Origin: an uncultured Chitinophagaceae bacterium
Lineage (GTDB): Bacteria; Bacteroidota; Bacteroidia; Chitinophagales; Chitinophagaceae
Direction of reading: 5' to 3'
Assembly (NCBI GenBank): GCA_937958995.1
Contig: CALGAP010000007.1
Span: forward strand, 1-64,000
Length of the DNA: 64,000 nt
This document shows, piece after piece, positions 1 through 8,264 of this stretch; within the stretch, counting starts at the first letter, position 1; every line of letters starts with the position of its first letter. The notes under the pieces were generated by a model that had not been told where the DNA came from, ran no database searches, and saw only the letters and a list, made by a program, of their open reading frames with translations. A program made the position numbers and the translations under genes.

Positions 1-79
1 CACACGAATCGCTGGGCAACGTTCCACCCGCAGAATATATTCAATCCGTTTCCCTGTGATTACTAAAAACTCAAAAAAT

Positions 80-682
80 CTAACTCAAAGTGGCCCGGAA
101 ACAAGGGGAGCGCACACCTGGAGATGAAAACAGGAGTAGAATAGCGGGAATAACCACCATTGGATAAAATTGCACAAGCCCGTACAGTCGTAAATCTCCC
201 CTACCTATCGATTCCGTATAATTCCAGTACAGCACACTGGCAATTCCAGTAACAATTAGTGGAAATATTAAGCAGACACCTGCATTTGCATCAATGAACT
301 CTGCCACCACAGCACTAAGAAATGCCATAAACACGATGGTCATAGGAATTCGGTCGTACACGAGTGAATTGTTATCCGGGGAAAGATGGTACCAGCCTGA
401 ACCGACCCCAATCAATATTATACCAGTGAACAAAAGATAGTATATAATGGATACCGACTGTATAATCGCTGATTTCTTTAACGACAAAAGTCCTATAATA
501 CCAATTGCAATAAATGGCTCATTACTAAGCACGTTTAGTGTATTGGGAATCCCTAATATCTCGTTTCGATCAGAAAATTTGTGAAAAGATGGATTCTGAG
601 GTACTGGATCAAAAAGGAATGTTCCGATCACACAAATAAGTGTCAGAAGAATTAAAAGAAGGATTTTGATCCTGAATTTCAT
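80..682 (-). CDS. C-terminally truncated ceramidase-family membrane protein
   Basis: About 200 residues with six or so hydrophobic segments. The stretch GVGSGWYHLSPDN (around residues 93-105) followed by DRIPM resembles the His and Asp metal-site motifs of alkaline ceramidases (CREST superfamily), and PNTLNVLSNEPF resembles the conserved early Asn-rich segment. In that family a C-terminal His pair completes the zinc site. Here the protein stops shortly after YGLVQFYPM with an unrelated Ser/Pro/Arg-rich tail, and no other frame of positions 1-140 restores the missing part. It is therefore likely a remnant or an inactive form. The gene is AT-rich like its two neighbours and may be cargo of the integrated element. 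Family placement is fairly sure; function is not. Confidence 0.6.
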   Translation of the reverse strand: MKFRIKILLLILLTLICVIGTFLFDPVPQNPSFHKFSDRNEILGIPNTLNVLSNEPFIAIGIIGLLSLKKSAIIQSVSIIYYLLFTGIILIGVGSGWYHLSPDNNSLVYDRIPMTIVFMAFLSAVVAEFIDANAGVCLIFPLIVTGIASVLYWNYTESIGRGDLRLYGLVQFYPMVVIPAILLLFSSPGVRSPCFRATLS

Positions 683-784
683 ACGGAATATGTTATGGAG
701 TTCACAAAAACTTATATCTGCTTTGCATCTACAGAAAAATGAAAGTAAAATTGGATGACAACCGCTACAGCATTGGAAAATTTG

Positions 785-1033
785 TTATTTGTTGTACTGA
801 AGAAATGAACCGAACGTTAGCAGCGCCCCAGTGATTATTAAAATCCATGCGATCAACTTCCCTATCTTTTCTATCCAGCTGGTCATCCACGCACGTTCAA
901 AAGATTTAAATACTTGCATGCCAGTAATGCTTCTACGGTAAAACCTCCTCCTATTGATCACATAATTTATAGCAGTGCCGCCAACTAATAACACTATGCC
1001 GGTTATCCGGGAAATCAGTAATAATTTTTCCAT
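785..1033 (-). CDS. Small two-helix membrane protein, unknown function
   Basis: Eighty-two residues with a hydrophobic helix at each end (about residues 5-25 and 58-78) and a basic middle (NRRRFYRR). It resembles small Bacteroidota proteins that are often labelled molybdenum ABC transporter permease without support; I give it no such function. It starts with ATG at 1033 and lies 102 bp upstream of the truncated ceramidase gene on the same strand. Its base composition is as AT-rich as the rest of the 1-2600 stretch. Confidence 0.6.
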   Translation of the reverse strand: MEKLLLISRITGIVLLVGGTAINYVINRRRFYRRSITGMQVFKSFERAWMTSWIEKIGKLIAWILIITGALLTFGSFLQYNK

Positions 1034-1158
1034 GGTTTTCAGAATTGATTATGTTTTGGCATTGCTAGCTCACAATGCTTTTTCAACTGTGGCTAATAGT
1101 ACGGGCTGCCTATACAACAAAAAATAGCTTAAGCAAATAAAATTTCGTCAAACAATTC

Positions 1159-2457
1159 TTATATTGCTTGCCTGGCAGAACCCTCACTATCCATTGGGTA
1201 TAATTGCAACTGGCCATCAGCCGAAAACAATTTCCTTTCCAATTCATCCATATTATTGCTGATCTTCTTTTTTGAAACTCTCGCGTATATTTGAGTGGTC
1301 CGAATATTTTTATGTCCTAACATACGGCTAACCGTTTCAATGGGAACATCATTGTCCAGACAAATAGTGGTAGCAAAAGTATGACGGGCTATATGGGTAC
1401 TTAATTCAATTGGTATTTCGCATATATCCGCCACTTCCTTTAAATAGCCGTTGTAGTTTTGATAGCTCTTAACTGGTAACAACTTGTTATTGGCAATGCA
1501 ATAAGGATCGTTAACATAACGGTCAATAATTTTTGCTGGGATTGGCAAAAGCGGCAAATATTCTGGATTACCCGTTTTCTGCCGGTCAATTTTAACCCAG
1601 CGTTTTCCGTCAATTCCTATTATTATATCGTCTTTGGTCAGGTTTAATACTTCCTGAAAGGCATAACCGGTAAAGCAGGCAAATAAGAAAATATTGCGTA
1701 CATGGTCTAACCTTTCAATGAGCGGTTTTTGATAAAGACGAACGATTTCCTGCATGGTGAGACATTCGCGTTCCGGTTGAATGTACTTGATCTTATAACC
1801 ATCCCAGGGATTATTGACAATCCATTCCTGTGTTTTGGCGATTTCCAACAATTCTCTTGTGTTCTTCAGGTATTTGCTGGCCGTATTTTCGTCTATCCCC
1901 TGCTTGGTTAAAAGAAAATGTAGGAAATCTTTAGCATGAGCATATTTCAGCGCAGACAGAGGGACGTCCCACTTCTTAAACTTAAAGTGTAAAAACTCCC
2001 GAATCTTGCGTTTCGTGGTGCGCCAGCGTTTCAAGGTGTTCTCAGACCGTTCACCCGCTTTCACCAAAACAGCAAATTTGCTGTACTTATAATTGCAAAC
2101 CTGGCAGAGCGTTCTTTCCCTTGGTTTTTGCGATTTGTGTTCCCACCCTTCTTTATAAGCCTTCTTTATCATCTCGGCCGTCACATATTCATATTGTGCG
2201 GACAATAGCAGTTCAATTTGTTGAAGCTTTGCTTTGACCTTGGTAATCGTGCTATTTATCCGGGCTATTTCAGATCCTGAACCGGTTACAAAGCCTGTTT
2301 TTTGATCCCACTGTCCGGGAAACACTTTAACACCCAAGGAAATTTCCTTCCTGGTGCCATTAGCAGTAATACGCGCATAAATGGGGGCTTTTCCATCTTT
2401 TGTCATTTCAGACTTTTCCAGCACAAACAGAATGGAAAGTTGTTCGCTCACTTTCAT
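1159..2457 (-). CDS. Tyrosine recombinase (Bacteroidota integrase with arm and SAM-like domains)
   Basis: A 432-residue site-specific recombinase. Residues about 1-100 form the arm-DNA-binding region (ends in AEMIKKAY), about 115-215 the SAM-like core-binding region, and the rest the catalytic domain. The HxxR motif reads HIARHTF, and LGHKNIRTTQIYARV carries the final His and the nucleophilic Tyr. At the first catalytic Arg position the protein reads TGYAFQEV instead of the usual TGLR, as in IntDOT-type enzymes that lack this Arg. The gene points away from tRNA-Lys, whose 3' end lies 207 bp from the start codon, the usual arrangement for an element integrated in a tRNA gene. Inverted repeats at 2510-2562 lie in the gap. 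Confidence 0.9.
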   Translation of the reverse strand: MKVSEQLSILFVLEKSEMTKDGKAPIYARITANGTRKEISLGVKVFPGQWDQKTGFVTGSGSEIARINSTITKVKAKLQQIELLLSAQYEYVTAEMIKKAYKEGWEHKSQKPRERTLCQVCNYKYSKFAVLVKAGERSENTLKRWRTTKRKIREFLHFKFKKWDVPLSALKYAHAKDFLHFLLTKQGIDENTASKYLKNTRELLEIAKTQEWIVNNPWDGYKIKYIQPERECLTMQEIVRLYQKPLIERLDHVRNIFLFACFTGYAFQEVLNLTKDDIIIGIDGKRWVKIDRQKTGNPEYLPLLPIPAKIIDRYVNDPYCIANNKLLPVKSYQNYNGYLKEVADICEIPIELSTHIARHTFATTICLDNDVPIETVSRMLGHKNIRTTQIYARVSKKKISNNMDELERKLFSADGQLQLYPMDSEGSARQAI

Positions 2458-2509
2458 AATCAGATTTTTTAGGTTATCAAATGCGCCCTAAAAGAATCCT
2501 CATAACAAT

Positions 2510-2562
2510 CGAGGGTAGGTAAATTTAAAATTTGAGAGTACCTACCCGAATCCCTACCCTCG
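2510..2562. repeat. Inverted repeat cluster GGGTAGG beside the integrase start
   Basis: Three copies of one word lie within 53 bp: CGAGGGTAGG (2510-2519) is the exact reverse complement of 2553-2562, and GGGTAGGTA (2513-2521) is the exact reverse complement of 2539-2547. The cluster lies between the integrase start and tRNA-Lys. It could be recombinase arm sites, an autoregulatory operator or part of the attachment region. Confidence 0.6.
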
Positions 2563-2636
2563 GAGTTTGAAACGTTTTGTGCTGATTTGATCTACTTTTC
2601 TGCGAAAGACGCTGATTTCAGCGGGATTTTACAACG

Positions 2637-2658
2637 AAAAAAGCGCCCTTATGGACGC
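2637..2658 (-). terminator. Intrinsic terminator of tRNA-Lys
   Basis: On the minus strand GCGTCC and GGGCGC pair (one G-U) around a four-base loop, followed by six T. It starts six bases after the tRNA 3' end. Confidence 0.75.
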
Positions 2659-2663
2659 TTTTG

Positions 2664-2736
2664 TGATCCCGCTGGGACTCGAACCCAGGACCCTAACATT
2701 AAAAGTGTTATGCTCTACCAACTGAGCTACGGAATC
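2664..2736 (-). tRNA. tRNA-Lys (UUU)
   Basis: Complete 73-nt cloverleaf on the minus strand: acceptor GATTCCG/CGGGATC with discriminator A, D stem GCTC/GAGC, anticodon stem TAACA/TGTTA with loop CTTTTAA (anticodon TTT, A37), and T arm CTGGG-TTCGAGT-CCCAG. CCA is not encoded. Its 3' end faces the integrase gene, which makes it the probable attachment site of the element to the left. It is expected to be a substrate of TsaD and MtaB, both encoded in this window. Confidence 0.95.
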
Positions 2737-2783
2737 AGCCCGAAAAACAGGATTTTGTACCCCGCCTTTCGTTTTTGGAGGTG

Positions 2784-2814
2784 CAAAAATAAGGCAATTT
2801 AATATCCCACCAAA
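2784..2814 (-). promoter_or_regulatory. Promoter of tRNA-Lys (TTTG-N19-TATTTTTG)
   Basis: On the minus strand a TTTG box (2811-2814) is followed after exactly 19 bp by TATTTTTG (2784-2791), matching the Bacteroidota -33/-7 consensus. The tRNA begins 47 bp downstream. Confidence 0.8.
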
Positions 2815-2877
2815 CTTTTAGGTAAAAATCACAAAATCATTTCGTAAGCCCGAATTTTTTAGCCACGGCAACTCCGT

Positions 2878-2885
2878 TATTTTTG
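2878..2885 (+). promoter_or_regulatory. -7 box of the SDR gene (TATTTTTG)
   Basis: A TAnnTTTG match 16 bp before the ATG, with TTTT (three of four bases) at the expected -33 position 2855-2858. The leader would be about ten bases long. Confidence 0.55.
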
Positions 2886-2901
2886 CATTAATATTTCCAC
2901 T

Positions 2902-3708
2902 ATGTCATTTTTTAAAGATAAGGTAGTTGCAATTACGGGGGGAAGTGACGGTATAGGCAGGGCTTTGGTAAACGCTTTCATCCATGCAGGCGCCCGCGTG
3001 GCCACCTGCGGCCGCAATTACGATAAACTTTACACACTCCAGCTCGAACATTCCAATGTAATGTTGCATACCATCACCTGCGATGTGAGCAAGGAGATGG
3101 ATTGTAAACGGTTTATCGACTCCACCCTCAAGACATTTGGAAGCATCGATATTCTCATCAATAATGCCGGCATCAGCATGCGCTCGCTTTTCCAGGATGC
3201 GGACCTGGAAGTTCTGCGCCGCGTGATGGACGTCAATTTTTATGGTGCCGTCTATTGCACCCGCTATGCCCTCCCCGCCCTGCTCCAGAGCAAGGGCGTC
3301 GTCGTGGGCGTATCTTCTATCGCCGGCTATCGCGGTCTCCCCGGCCGCAGCGCCTACAGCGCGTCCAAATTCGCCCTACAAGGCTGGCTCGAAGCCCTGC
3401 GCGTAGAACTGCTGCAGACCGGCGTGCACGTGATGTGGGTCTGCCCCGGCTACACCGCCAGCAATATCCGCCGCGTGGCACTTAACAGTCAGGGACAACC
3501 GCAAGGAGAATCGCCCCTCGAAGAAGAAAAACTCATGCAGGCCCCCGAAGTAGCCGCCGCCATCATGAAAGCCATCGAAAACCGGAAGAGGACGCTGGTG
3601 ATAAGCTTTACCGGGAAGAGAACAATATTTATGAACAGGTTTTTCCCGTCGCTGACGGATAAGATGGTGTACAAGTTTTTCTTTAAGGATGATCAATTGA
3701 CGAAATAG
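2902..3708 (+). CDS. SDR-family oxidoreductase
   Basis: A 268-residue classical short-chain dehydrogenase. The nucleotide-binding TGGSDGIG motif is at residues 12-19, NNAG at 87-90, the catalytic Ser at about 139, and YSASK gives Tyr152 and Lys156. The C-terminal extension with basic and aromatic residues (RFFPSLTDKMVYKFF) resembles membrane-associated 11-beta-HSD/DHRS7-like members, so a lipid or hydrophobic substrate is plausible but not shown. The ATG follows a good -7 box. The next gene starts 20 bp downstream on the same strand and may be cotranscribed. The substrate cannot be told from sequence. Confidence 0.9.
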   Translation: MSFFKDKVVAITGGSDGIGRALVNAFIHAGARVATCGRNYDKLYTLQLEHSNVMLHTITCDVSKEMDCKRFIDSTLKTFGSIDILINNAGISMRSLFQDADLEVLRRVMDVNFYGAVYCTRYALPALLQSKGVVVGVSSIAGYRGLPGRSAYSASKFALQGWLEALRVELLQTGVHVMWVCPGYTASNIRRVALNSQGQPQGESPLEEEKLMQAPEVAAAIMKAIENRKRTLVISFTGKRTIFMNRFFPSLTDKMVYKFFFKDDQLTK

Positions 3709-3729
3709 TCCGAAACTCGAAACTTGAAA
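3709..3729 (+). repeat. CCGAAAC-type word tract before a start codon
   Basis: The short stretch between two genes contains CCGAAACTCGAAACTTGAAA, the same word family as at 4663-4704, 23001-23030 and 56706-56743. Confidence 0.5.
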
Positions 3730-4544
3730 TGGCATTACTAACCCTCACATCAGATATCGGTCACCAGGACTATCTCGTCGGGGCCATTAAAGGCCGGTTG
3801 TTGCACATCAACCCGGACTTTAAGCTGGTGGATATTTCGCATGCCATTTCGCCATTCAATTACCCGCAGGCGGCGTATATATGCAGGAATGCGCTGCGGC
3901 ATTTTCCGGCTCATACCTATCATTTGCTACTGGTAAATCTTTTTGAAAAACATCCCGATCAACTTTTGCTGGCTTATCATAATGAACAATACCTGCTTTG
4001 CGCCGATAACGGGCTGATCACAATGGTGCTGGAAGAAAAACCGGCAATAGTGATCGGGCTGCCGCTGGAAAAATCGGCCGTCAAGAATACTTTATACTGC
4101 ATACAGGTGATGGGACAAGCCATCAACCGCCTGCAGGCAGGAGAAAAATTGCAGAATATCGGCATTCCTGATGTGCCCATCATTGAAAAAAATCCCCTTC
4201 GGCCTACTTTTGGCGGCGACTGGATAGAAGGACAGATCATTTTCATTGACCATTTTGAAAACATCATCGTCAACATTACCCGCGAACAGTTCGAGGAACA
4301 GCGCAAAGGCCGCCATTTCCGCATCGTATTCAAACGCGACGAGGTTATTGACCGCATCTCCGAAACCTATGCCGACGTGCCCGAAGGCGAAAAACTCGCT
4401 TCTTTCAACGCCGCCGGCTACCTCGAAATCGCCATCAACAAAGGCAATGCCGCGGGACTCTTCGGCCTGCACGGTTTTACGGAAAGAAGCCAGAATCTGC
4501 AAAACAGGCTGTTTTACCAGACGGTGAGGATTTTTTTTGAATAG
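3729..4544 (+). CDS. SAM hydrolase/halogenase-fold protein (DUF62) lacking canonical catalytic residues
   Basis: A 271-residue protein with both domains of the SAM hydroxide adenosyltransferase family: N-terminal TLTSDIGHQDYLVGAIKG (residues 5-22), VDISHAI, CADNGL (91-96), then a C-terminal beta domain with FENIIVNIT and GYLEIAINKGNAA. Canonical members carry VDPGVGTxR, whose Asp and Arg belong to the Asp-Arg-His triad that hydrolyses SAM to adenosine and methionine. Here the segment is VNLFEKHPDQ (69-78), so the Asp is Asn and the Arg is absent. It may bind SAM or another nucleoside without this chemistry, or use a different mechanism. The start is the first ATG after the SDR stop. Confidence 0.8.
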   Translation: MALLTLTSDIGHQDYLVGAIKGRLLHINPDFKLVDISHAISPFNYPQAAYICRNALRHFPAHTYHLLLVNLFEKHPDQLLLAYHNEQYLLCADNGLITMVLEEKPAIVIGLPLEKSAVKNTLYCIQVMGQAINRLQAGEKLQNIGIPDVPIIEKNPLRPTFGGDWIEGQIIFIDHFENIIVNITREQFEEQRKGRHFRIVFKRDEVIDRISETYADVPEGEKLASFNAAGYLEIAINKGNAAGLFGLHGFTERSQNLQNRLFYQTVRIFFE

Positions 4545-4662
4545 ATGGAGGATGGGCGCTGCGCGCAGTTTCAGCTTGCTACCGCGCTTTTTGATGGCAT
4601 CCTGATTTTCACATTCATTTAATTAGAACTGAATGGCCGGGCATGACGCATGAGTATCAGAA

Positions 4663-4704
4663 CGCGAAACACGAAACTCCCAACCCGAAACCCGAAACCA
4701 AAAC
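4663..4704 (+). repeat. CCGAAAC-type word tract
   Basis: Several copies of (C)GAAAC(C) in a row (CGCGAAACACGAAACTCC, then CCCGAAACCCGAAACC), directly upstream of the GT117 promoter. It is one of four such tracts in the window, each next to a start codon. Confidence 0.55.
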
Positions 4705-4716
4705 AAACTATTCCCC

Positions 4717-4724
4717 TATATTTG
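4717..4724 (+). promoter_or_regulatory. -7 box of the GT117 gene (TATATTTG)
   Basis: Perfect TAnnTTTG match 26 bp before the ATG. No TTTG is seen at -33 because the word tract occupies that place. Confidence 0.55.
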
Positions 4725-4750
4725 CCCATTCTTATTAAAACCAAGACTTT

Positions 4751-7700
4751 ATGAACTTTAACCGAGTGAACAATATGGTGGGTTGGATCGTGTGCCTGGT
4801 GGCTTGCACCGTATATGTTCTGACTATGGAACCGACGGGCAGCTTCTGGGATTGCGGCGAATTCGTTTCCAGCGCCTACAAGTTGCAGATTCCCCACCCG
4901 CCCGGTGCCCCGCTCTTCGTATTGTTGGGCCGATTCTTCATCATCCTCTTTGGCAATGACCCCGCCAATGCCGCACGCGGTGTCAACTTCATGAACGCTA
5001 TTGCCAGCGGCTTTACCATATTATTCCTCTTCTGGACCATCACTCACTTTGCACGCAAACTGGTGCAAAAAAATAATGAAGCACTCACCAGCCGCCAGGT
5101 GTTCAACATCATGGCCGCAGGCGTGGTAGGCGCACTGGCCTATACCTTCTCCGACTCATTCTGGTATAGCGCTGTTGAAGGTGAAGTATATGCCTTGTCT
5201 TCCCTCTTCACCGCCATCGTATTCTGGGCCATCCTGAAATGGGAGCACGAAGTGGACCTGGAAAGCAAGACAGATGGACACAAGTTTTCACGCGCCGACC
5301 GCTGGATCATCTTCATATTTTATATGATGGGCTTGTCAATTGGTGTGCACCTGCTCAACCTGTTGACCATCCCCGCCATCGTAATGGTGTATTATTTTAA
5401 ACGCTATAAAGTCACCCGCTGGGGAATTTTCTGGGCCTTCGTTACCGGTTGCGTTATCACCGGTCTCACCCAGGTAGCCATTATTCAATGGTCCATCCGC
5501 GGCGCAGGCGCATTCGACATCTTCTTTGTGAACGAACTGGGACTGCCTTTCTTCTCAGGATTTATTTTCTACTTCATCCTGCTGGGCGCCCTGCTGGTGA
5601 TTGGTCTGCGTTTCAAAGATTCGCATATCCATAAATTCACCGGCTTCCCCGTATGGCTGTCAGCCATCATATTGCTCTTTGGTTTTCCCTTCATCAAATC
5701 AGCGGGCAATTTCTTCCTGCTGCTGCTCGGCATCGGCGTGCTGGTAGCTATTTGTTATTACTATAAAAGGAATATCGTTTCATTCCTGAAGATCGCGCTC
5801 TGGTCTGCCACCTTCGTGATTTTAGGATATACCACCTACTTCACCACGCTGGTGCGTTCATCGGCCAATCCCTCGGTGGATATGTACAACGTGGATAACC
5901 CGGTGAGCCTGGTGGGCTATCTTACCCGCGAACAATATGGCGACTGGCCTATTTTATATGGTCCCGACTTTGTGTATCGCCCCGGTTCAAAAGTGGTAGG
6001 CAACCTGTATGCAAAAGGTGATAAGGAGTATGTAAAGATTGGTGAAAACCGGAAGACAGATTTCAGCGCCAAACCCACCGACGACGATCTCAGGCAGATT
6101 GCGCAGCAACATCCCCACTGGGACGTTGACAAAATTGGTCCGCACCTCTTCCCGCGCATGTGGGATGCCGGTAACGAACGCAACCAGGAGTACGTGTACC
6201 GCACATTCGGCAATATGGGACCGGATGAGCAGCCCAACTTCGGTCATAATATCATGTACTTTGTCAATTACCAGTTCAACTGGATGTACTGGCGCTATTT
6301 CATGTGGAATTTCGCCGGAAAACAAAATGACTTACAGGGCCTGGGCAACCGCCGCGACGGCAACTGGAACAGCGGCATCAACTTCATCGACAAAATGTTT
6401 AAGCACAGTACGCCCGATGAATTGCCCGATAGCGCCGGAAAAAATAATAAGGCTAACAATAAATTATACTTCCTGCCCTTATTGCTGGGCATAGCAGGTT
6501 TCATCTACCAGCTTAACCGCAACCGCCGCGACTGGCTGGTGAATTTCCTGCTCTTCTTCTTCACCGGTTTCGCGATTGTAATTTACCTCAACCAGGCAGG
6601 TTTCCAGCCCCGCGAACGTGATTATGCGTACGTAGGCTCTTTCTATGCATTCGCTGTATGGATTGGCCTGGGTGTGTTGTGGGTAAGAGAATTGTTGAGC
6701 AAAGCGGTTAAAAGTGTGGCCGCCGATTATGCAGCCTTTGCAATATGCTTATTGGCAGTGCCGGTATTGATGGCTTCACAGGAATGGGACGACCACGACC
6801 GCAGCAAGAAAGTGCTGGCCCGCGACCTGGGTAAGAACTATCTTGAAAGCTGTGAAAAAAATGCCATCGTCATCAGCTTTGGTGATAACGATACCTACCC
6901 TCTCTGGTATGCACAGGAAGTGGAAGGCATTCGTCCCGATCTGCGCGTGATGAACTATAGCCTGTTGGGCACCGACTGGTACATCAACCAGCTTAGATAT
7001 AAGGTGAATGACAGCGACCCCGCTGATGTGATCTTCACGCCCGAACAGATTCGCGGCAACAATCGCGATTTTGTATTCACTGCAAATATCCTCGGCCGCG
7101 TAGGCGCTGCGGGGTTGACACAGCGCTACGATCCCAACAAATATTACCCGCTGTACGACCTGCTGAAAAATGTAACAGCCAGCGAGCAGCCGAAAGATAA
7201 AGTACCTTATGGCGACGATCTCATCAGCGTGCTGCCCACCAACAAGGTGAGCATACCGGTTAATGTAGACAGTGTGAGACAATACATGACCTTCAATGAC
7301 GGCGACAGCATTGTGCCCGAGTTGAAAATCGATATTAAGAAAGGCGTATTGCAAAAGAACGACCTGGCTGTGTTGGCATTGATTGCCGCCAACAGTTGGA
7401 AGCGCCCGATCTATTTCACTTCTATCCAGGAACTGGAAGAATTGGGTCTTGAAAAGTACGTACGCCTGGAAGGTCTTTCTTACCGACTGGTGCCGGTAGA
7501 AAATCAGAATAATGTGGAACTGAACCTGGCATTCAGAAACATCACCGAGAAATTCGGTTATGGCAATGCACACCTGAAGGGAGTCTATTTTGATGAAGAA
7601 AACCGTCGCCATATCAACAGCCTCCGCCAATCGCACGCACTGGTGGCGTTGAACCTGGTGGAAGCCGGCCGCAGCGACAGCGCGGTGAAAGTGCTTCGCA

Positions 7701-8122
7701 AATATGATGAAGGTGTTTCTATTGAAAACGTGCCTTATGGTATGACCTCCAACAGGGGCAATTTCCATAACCGTTTCAGTGCCACTTTCCTGCTGGCAGC
7801 TTATCGCGCGGGTGACAAAGAACTGGCCGACAAGGTGTATAATTCGCTGAAGAAAGATCTTGACCAGCAAATGAAATACTACCAGTCGCTGGGCGATGTG
7901 GCGCTCACCAACGACCAGCTGTATGCAGGCGCTGCCAACTATATGAACGGAAGACCCGGCGGCTTATCGGAAAACCAGGAGAAATTTGTGAACGATATCT
8001 TGTCGTGCTACCAGATGTTGCAGCAAATTGATGCCTGGAAAAACCAGTTTGACCCGGCTCCGGCAGCCAATCCTGCAGAAACTGCGCCTGGAACGCTGCC
8101 GACGCCTGATTCGGGTAAGTAA
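4751..8122 (+). CDS. GT117/DUF2723 protein O-mannosyltransferase-like membrane protein
   Basis: 1123 residues. The N-terminal half is a polytopic membrane region beginning with the hallmark GSFWDCGEF, IPHPPGAPLF segment of DUF2723 (now glycosyltransferase family 117, relatives of TMEM260 and protein O-mannosyltransferases). About twelve hydrophobic helices are spread to residue about 670, where QAGFQPRERDYAYVGSF follows. The C-terminal soluble part starts near GDNDTYPLWYAQEVEGIRPD and has helical, TPR-like repeats near the end. Length is normal for Bacteroidota members. It probably transfers a lipid-linked sugar to proteins across the inner membrane; donor and acceptor are unknown. A strong terminator follows, so it appears to be a single transcription unit. 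Confidence 0.9.
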   Translation: MNFNRVNNMVGWIVCLVACTVYVLTMEPTGSFWDCGEFVSSAYKLQIPHPPGAPLFVLLGRFFIILFGNDPANAARGVNFMNAIASGFTILFLFWTITHFARKLVQKNNEALTSRQVFNIMAAGVVGALAYTFSDSFWYSAVEGEVYALSSLFTAIVFWAILKWEHEVDLESKTDGHKFSRADRWIIFIFYMMGLSIGVHLLNLLTIPAIVMVYYFKRYKVTRWGIFWAFVTGCVITGLTQVAIIQWSIRGAGAFDIFFVNELGLPFFSGFIFYFILLGALLVIGLRFKDSHIHKFTGFPVWLSAIILLFGFPFIKSAGNFFLLLLGIGVLVAICYYYKRNIVSFLKIALWSATFVILGYTTYFTTLVRSSANPSVDMYNVDNPVSLVGYLTREQYGDWPILYGPDFVYRPGSKVVGNLYAKGDKEYVKIGENRKTDFSAKPTDDDLRQIAQQHPHWDVDKIGPHLFPRMWDAGNERNQEYVYRTFGNMGPDEQPNFGHNIMYFVNYQFNWMYWRYFMWNFAGKQNDLQGLGNRRDGNWNSGINFIDKMFKHSTPDELPDSAGKNNKANNKLYFLPLLLGIAGFIYQLNRNRRDWLVNFLLFFFTGFAIVIYLNQAGFQPRERDYAYVGSFYAFAVWIGLGVLWVRELLSKAVKSVAADYAAFAICLLAVPVLMASQEWDDHDRSKKVLARDLGKNYLESCEKNAIVISFGDNDTYPLWYAQEVEGIRPDLRVMNYSLLGTDWYINQLRYKVNDSDPADVIFTPEQIRGNNRDFVFTANILGRVGAAGLTQRYDPNKYYPLYDLLKNVTASEQPKDKVPYGDDLISVLPTNKVSIPVNVDSVRQYMTFNDGDSIVPELKIDIKKGVLQKNDLAVLALIAANSWKRPIYFTSIQELEELGLEKYVRLEGLSYRLVPVENQNNVELNLAFRNITEKFGYGNAHLKGVYFDEENRRHINSLRQSHALVALNLVEAGRSDSAVKVLRKYDEGVSIENVPYGMTSNRGNFHNRFSATFLLAAYRAGDKELADKVYNSLKKDLDQQMKYYQSLGDVALTNDQLYAGAANYMNGRPGGLSENQEKFVNDILSCYQMLQQIDAWKNQFDPAPAANPAETAPGTLPTPDSGK

Positions 8123-8151
8123 GTTCCCTTTTGGGAATAAATATGAATTAG

Positions 8152-8205
8152 AAATCCGGAATCCAAAACTGCAACTATTGCATTTGGATTCCGGATTTTT
8201 CTTTT
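8152..8205 (+). terminator. Intrinsic terminator after the GT117 gene
   Basis: A perfect 16-bp stem (8152-8167 with 8183-8198, AAATCCGGAATCCAAA and its complement), a 15-base loop, then a T-rich run. It separates the GT117 gene from the VWA/MoxR pair. Confidence 0.85.
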
Positions 8206-8264
8206 CGGTTTTATATTCAATTAATCCTTAAATTGGGTATATCCGAGAACTAAAAGATTTTGCA

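Noticed and set aside
2587..2802. 71-codon plus-strand frame across tRNA-Lys
   Set aside because: It is translated from the antisense of the tRNA gene and its terminator; a well-known artefact.
6776..7870. 364-codon minus-strand frame inside the GT117 gene
   Set aside because: Antisense shadow of a strongly conserved coding region; no domain or start signal.
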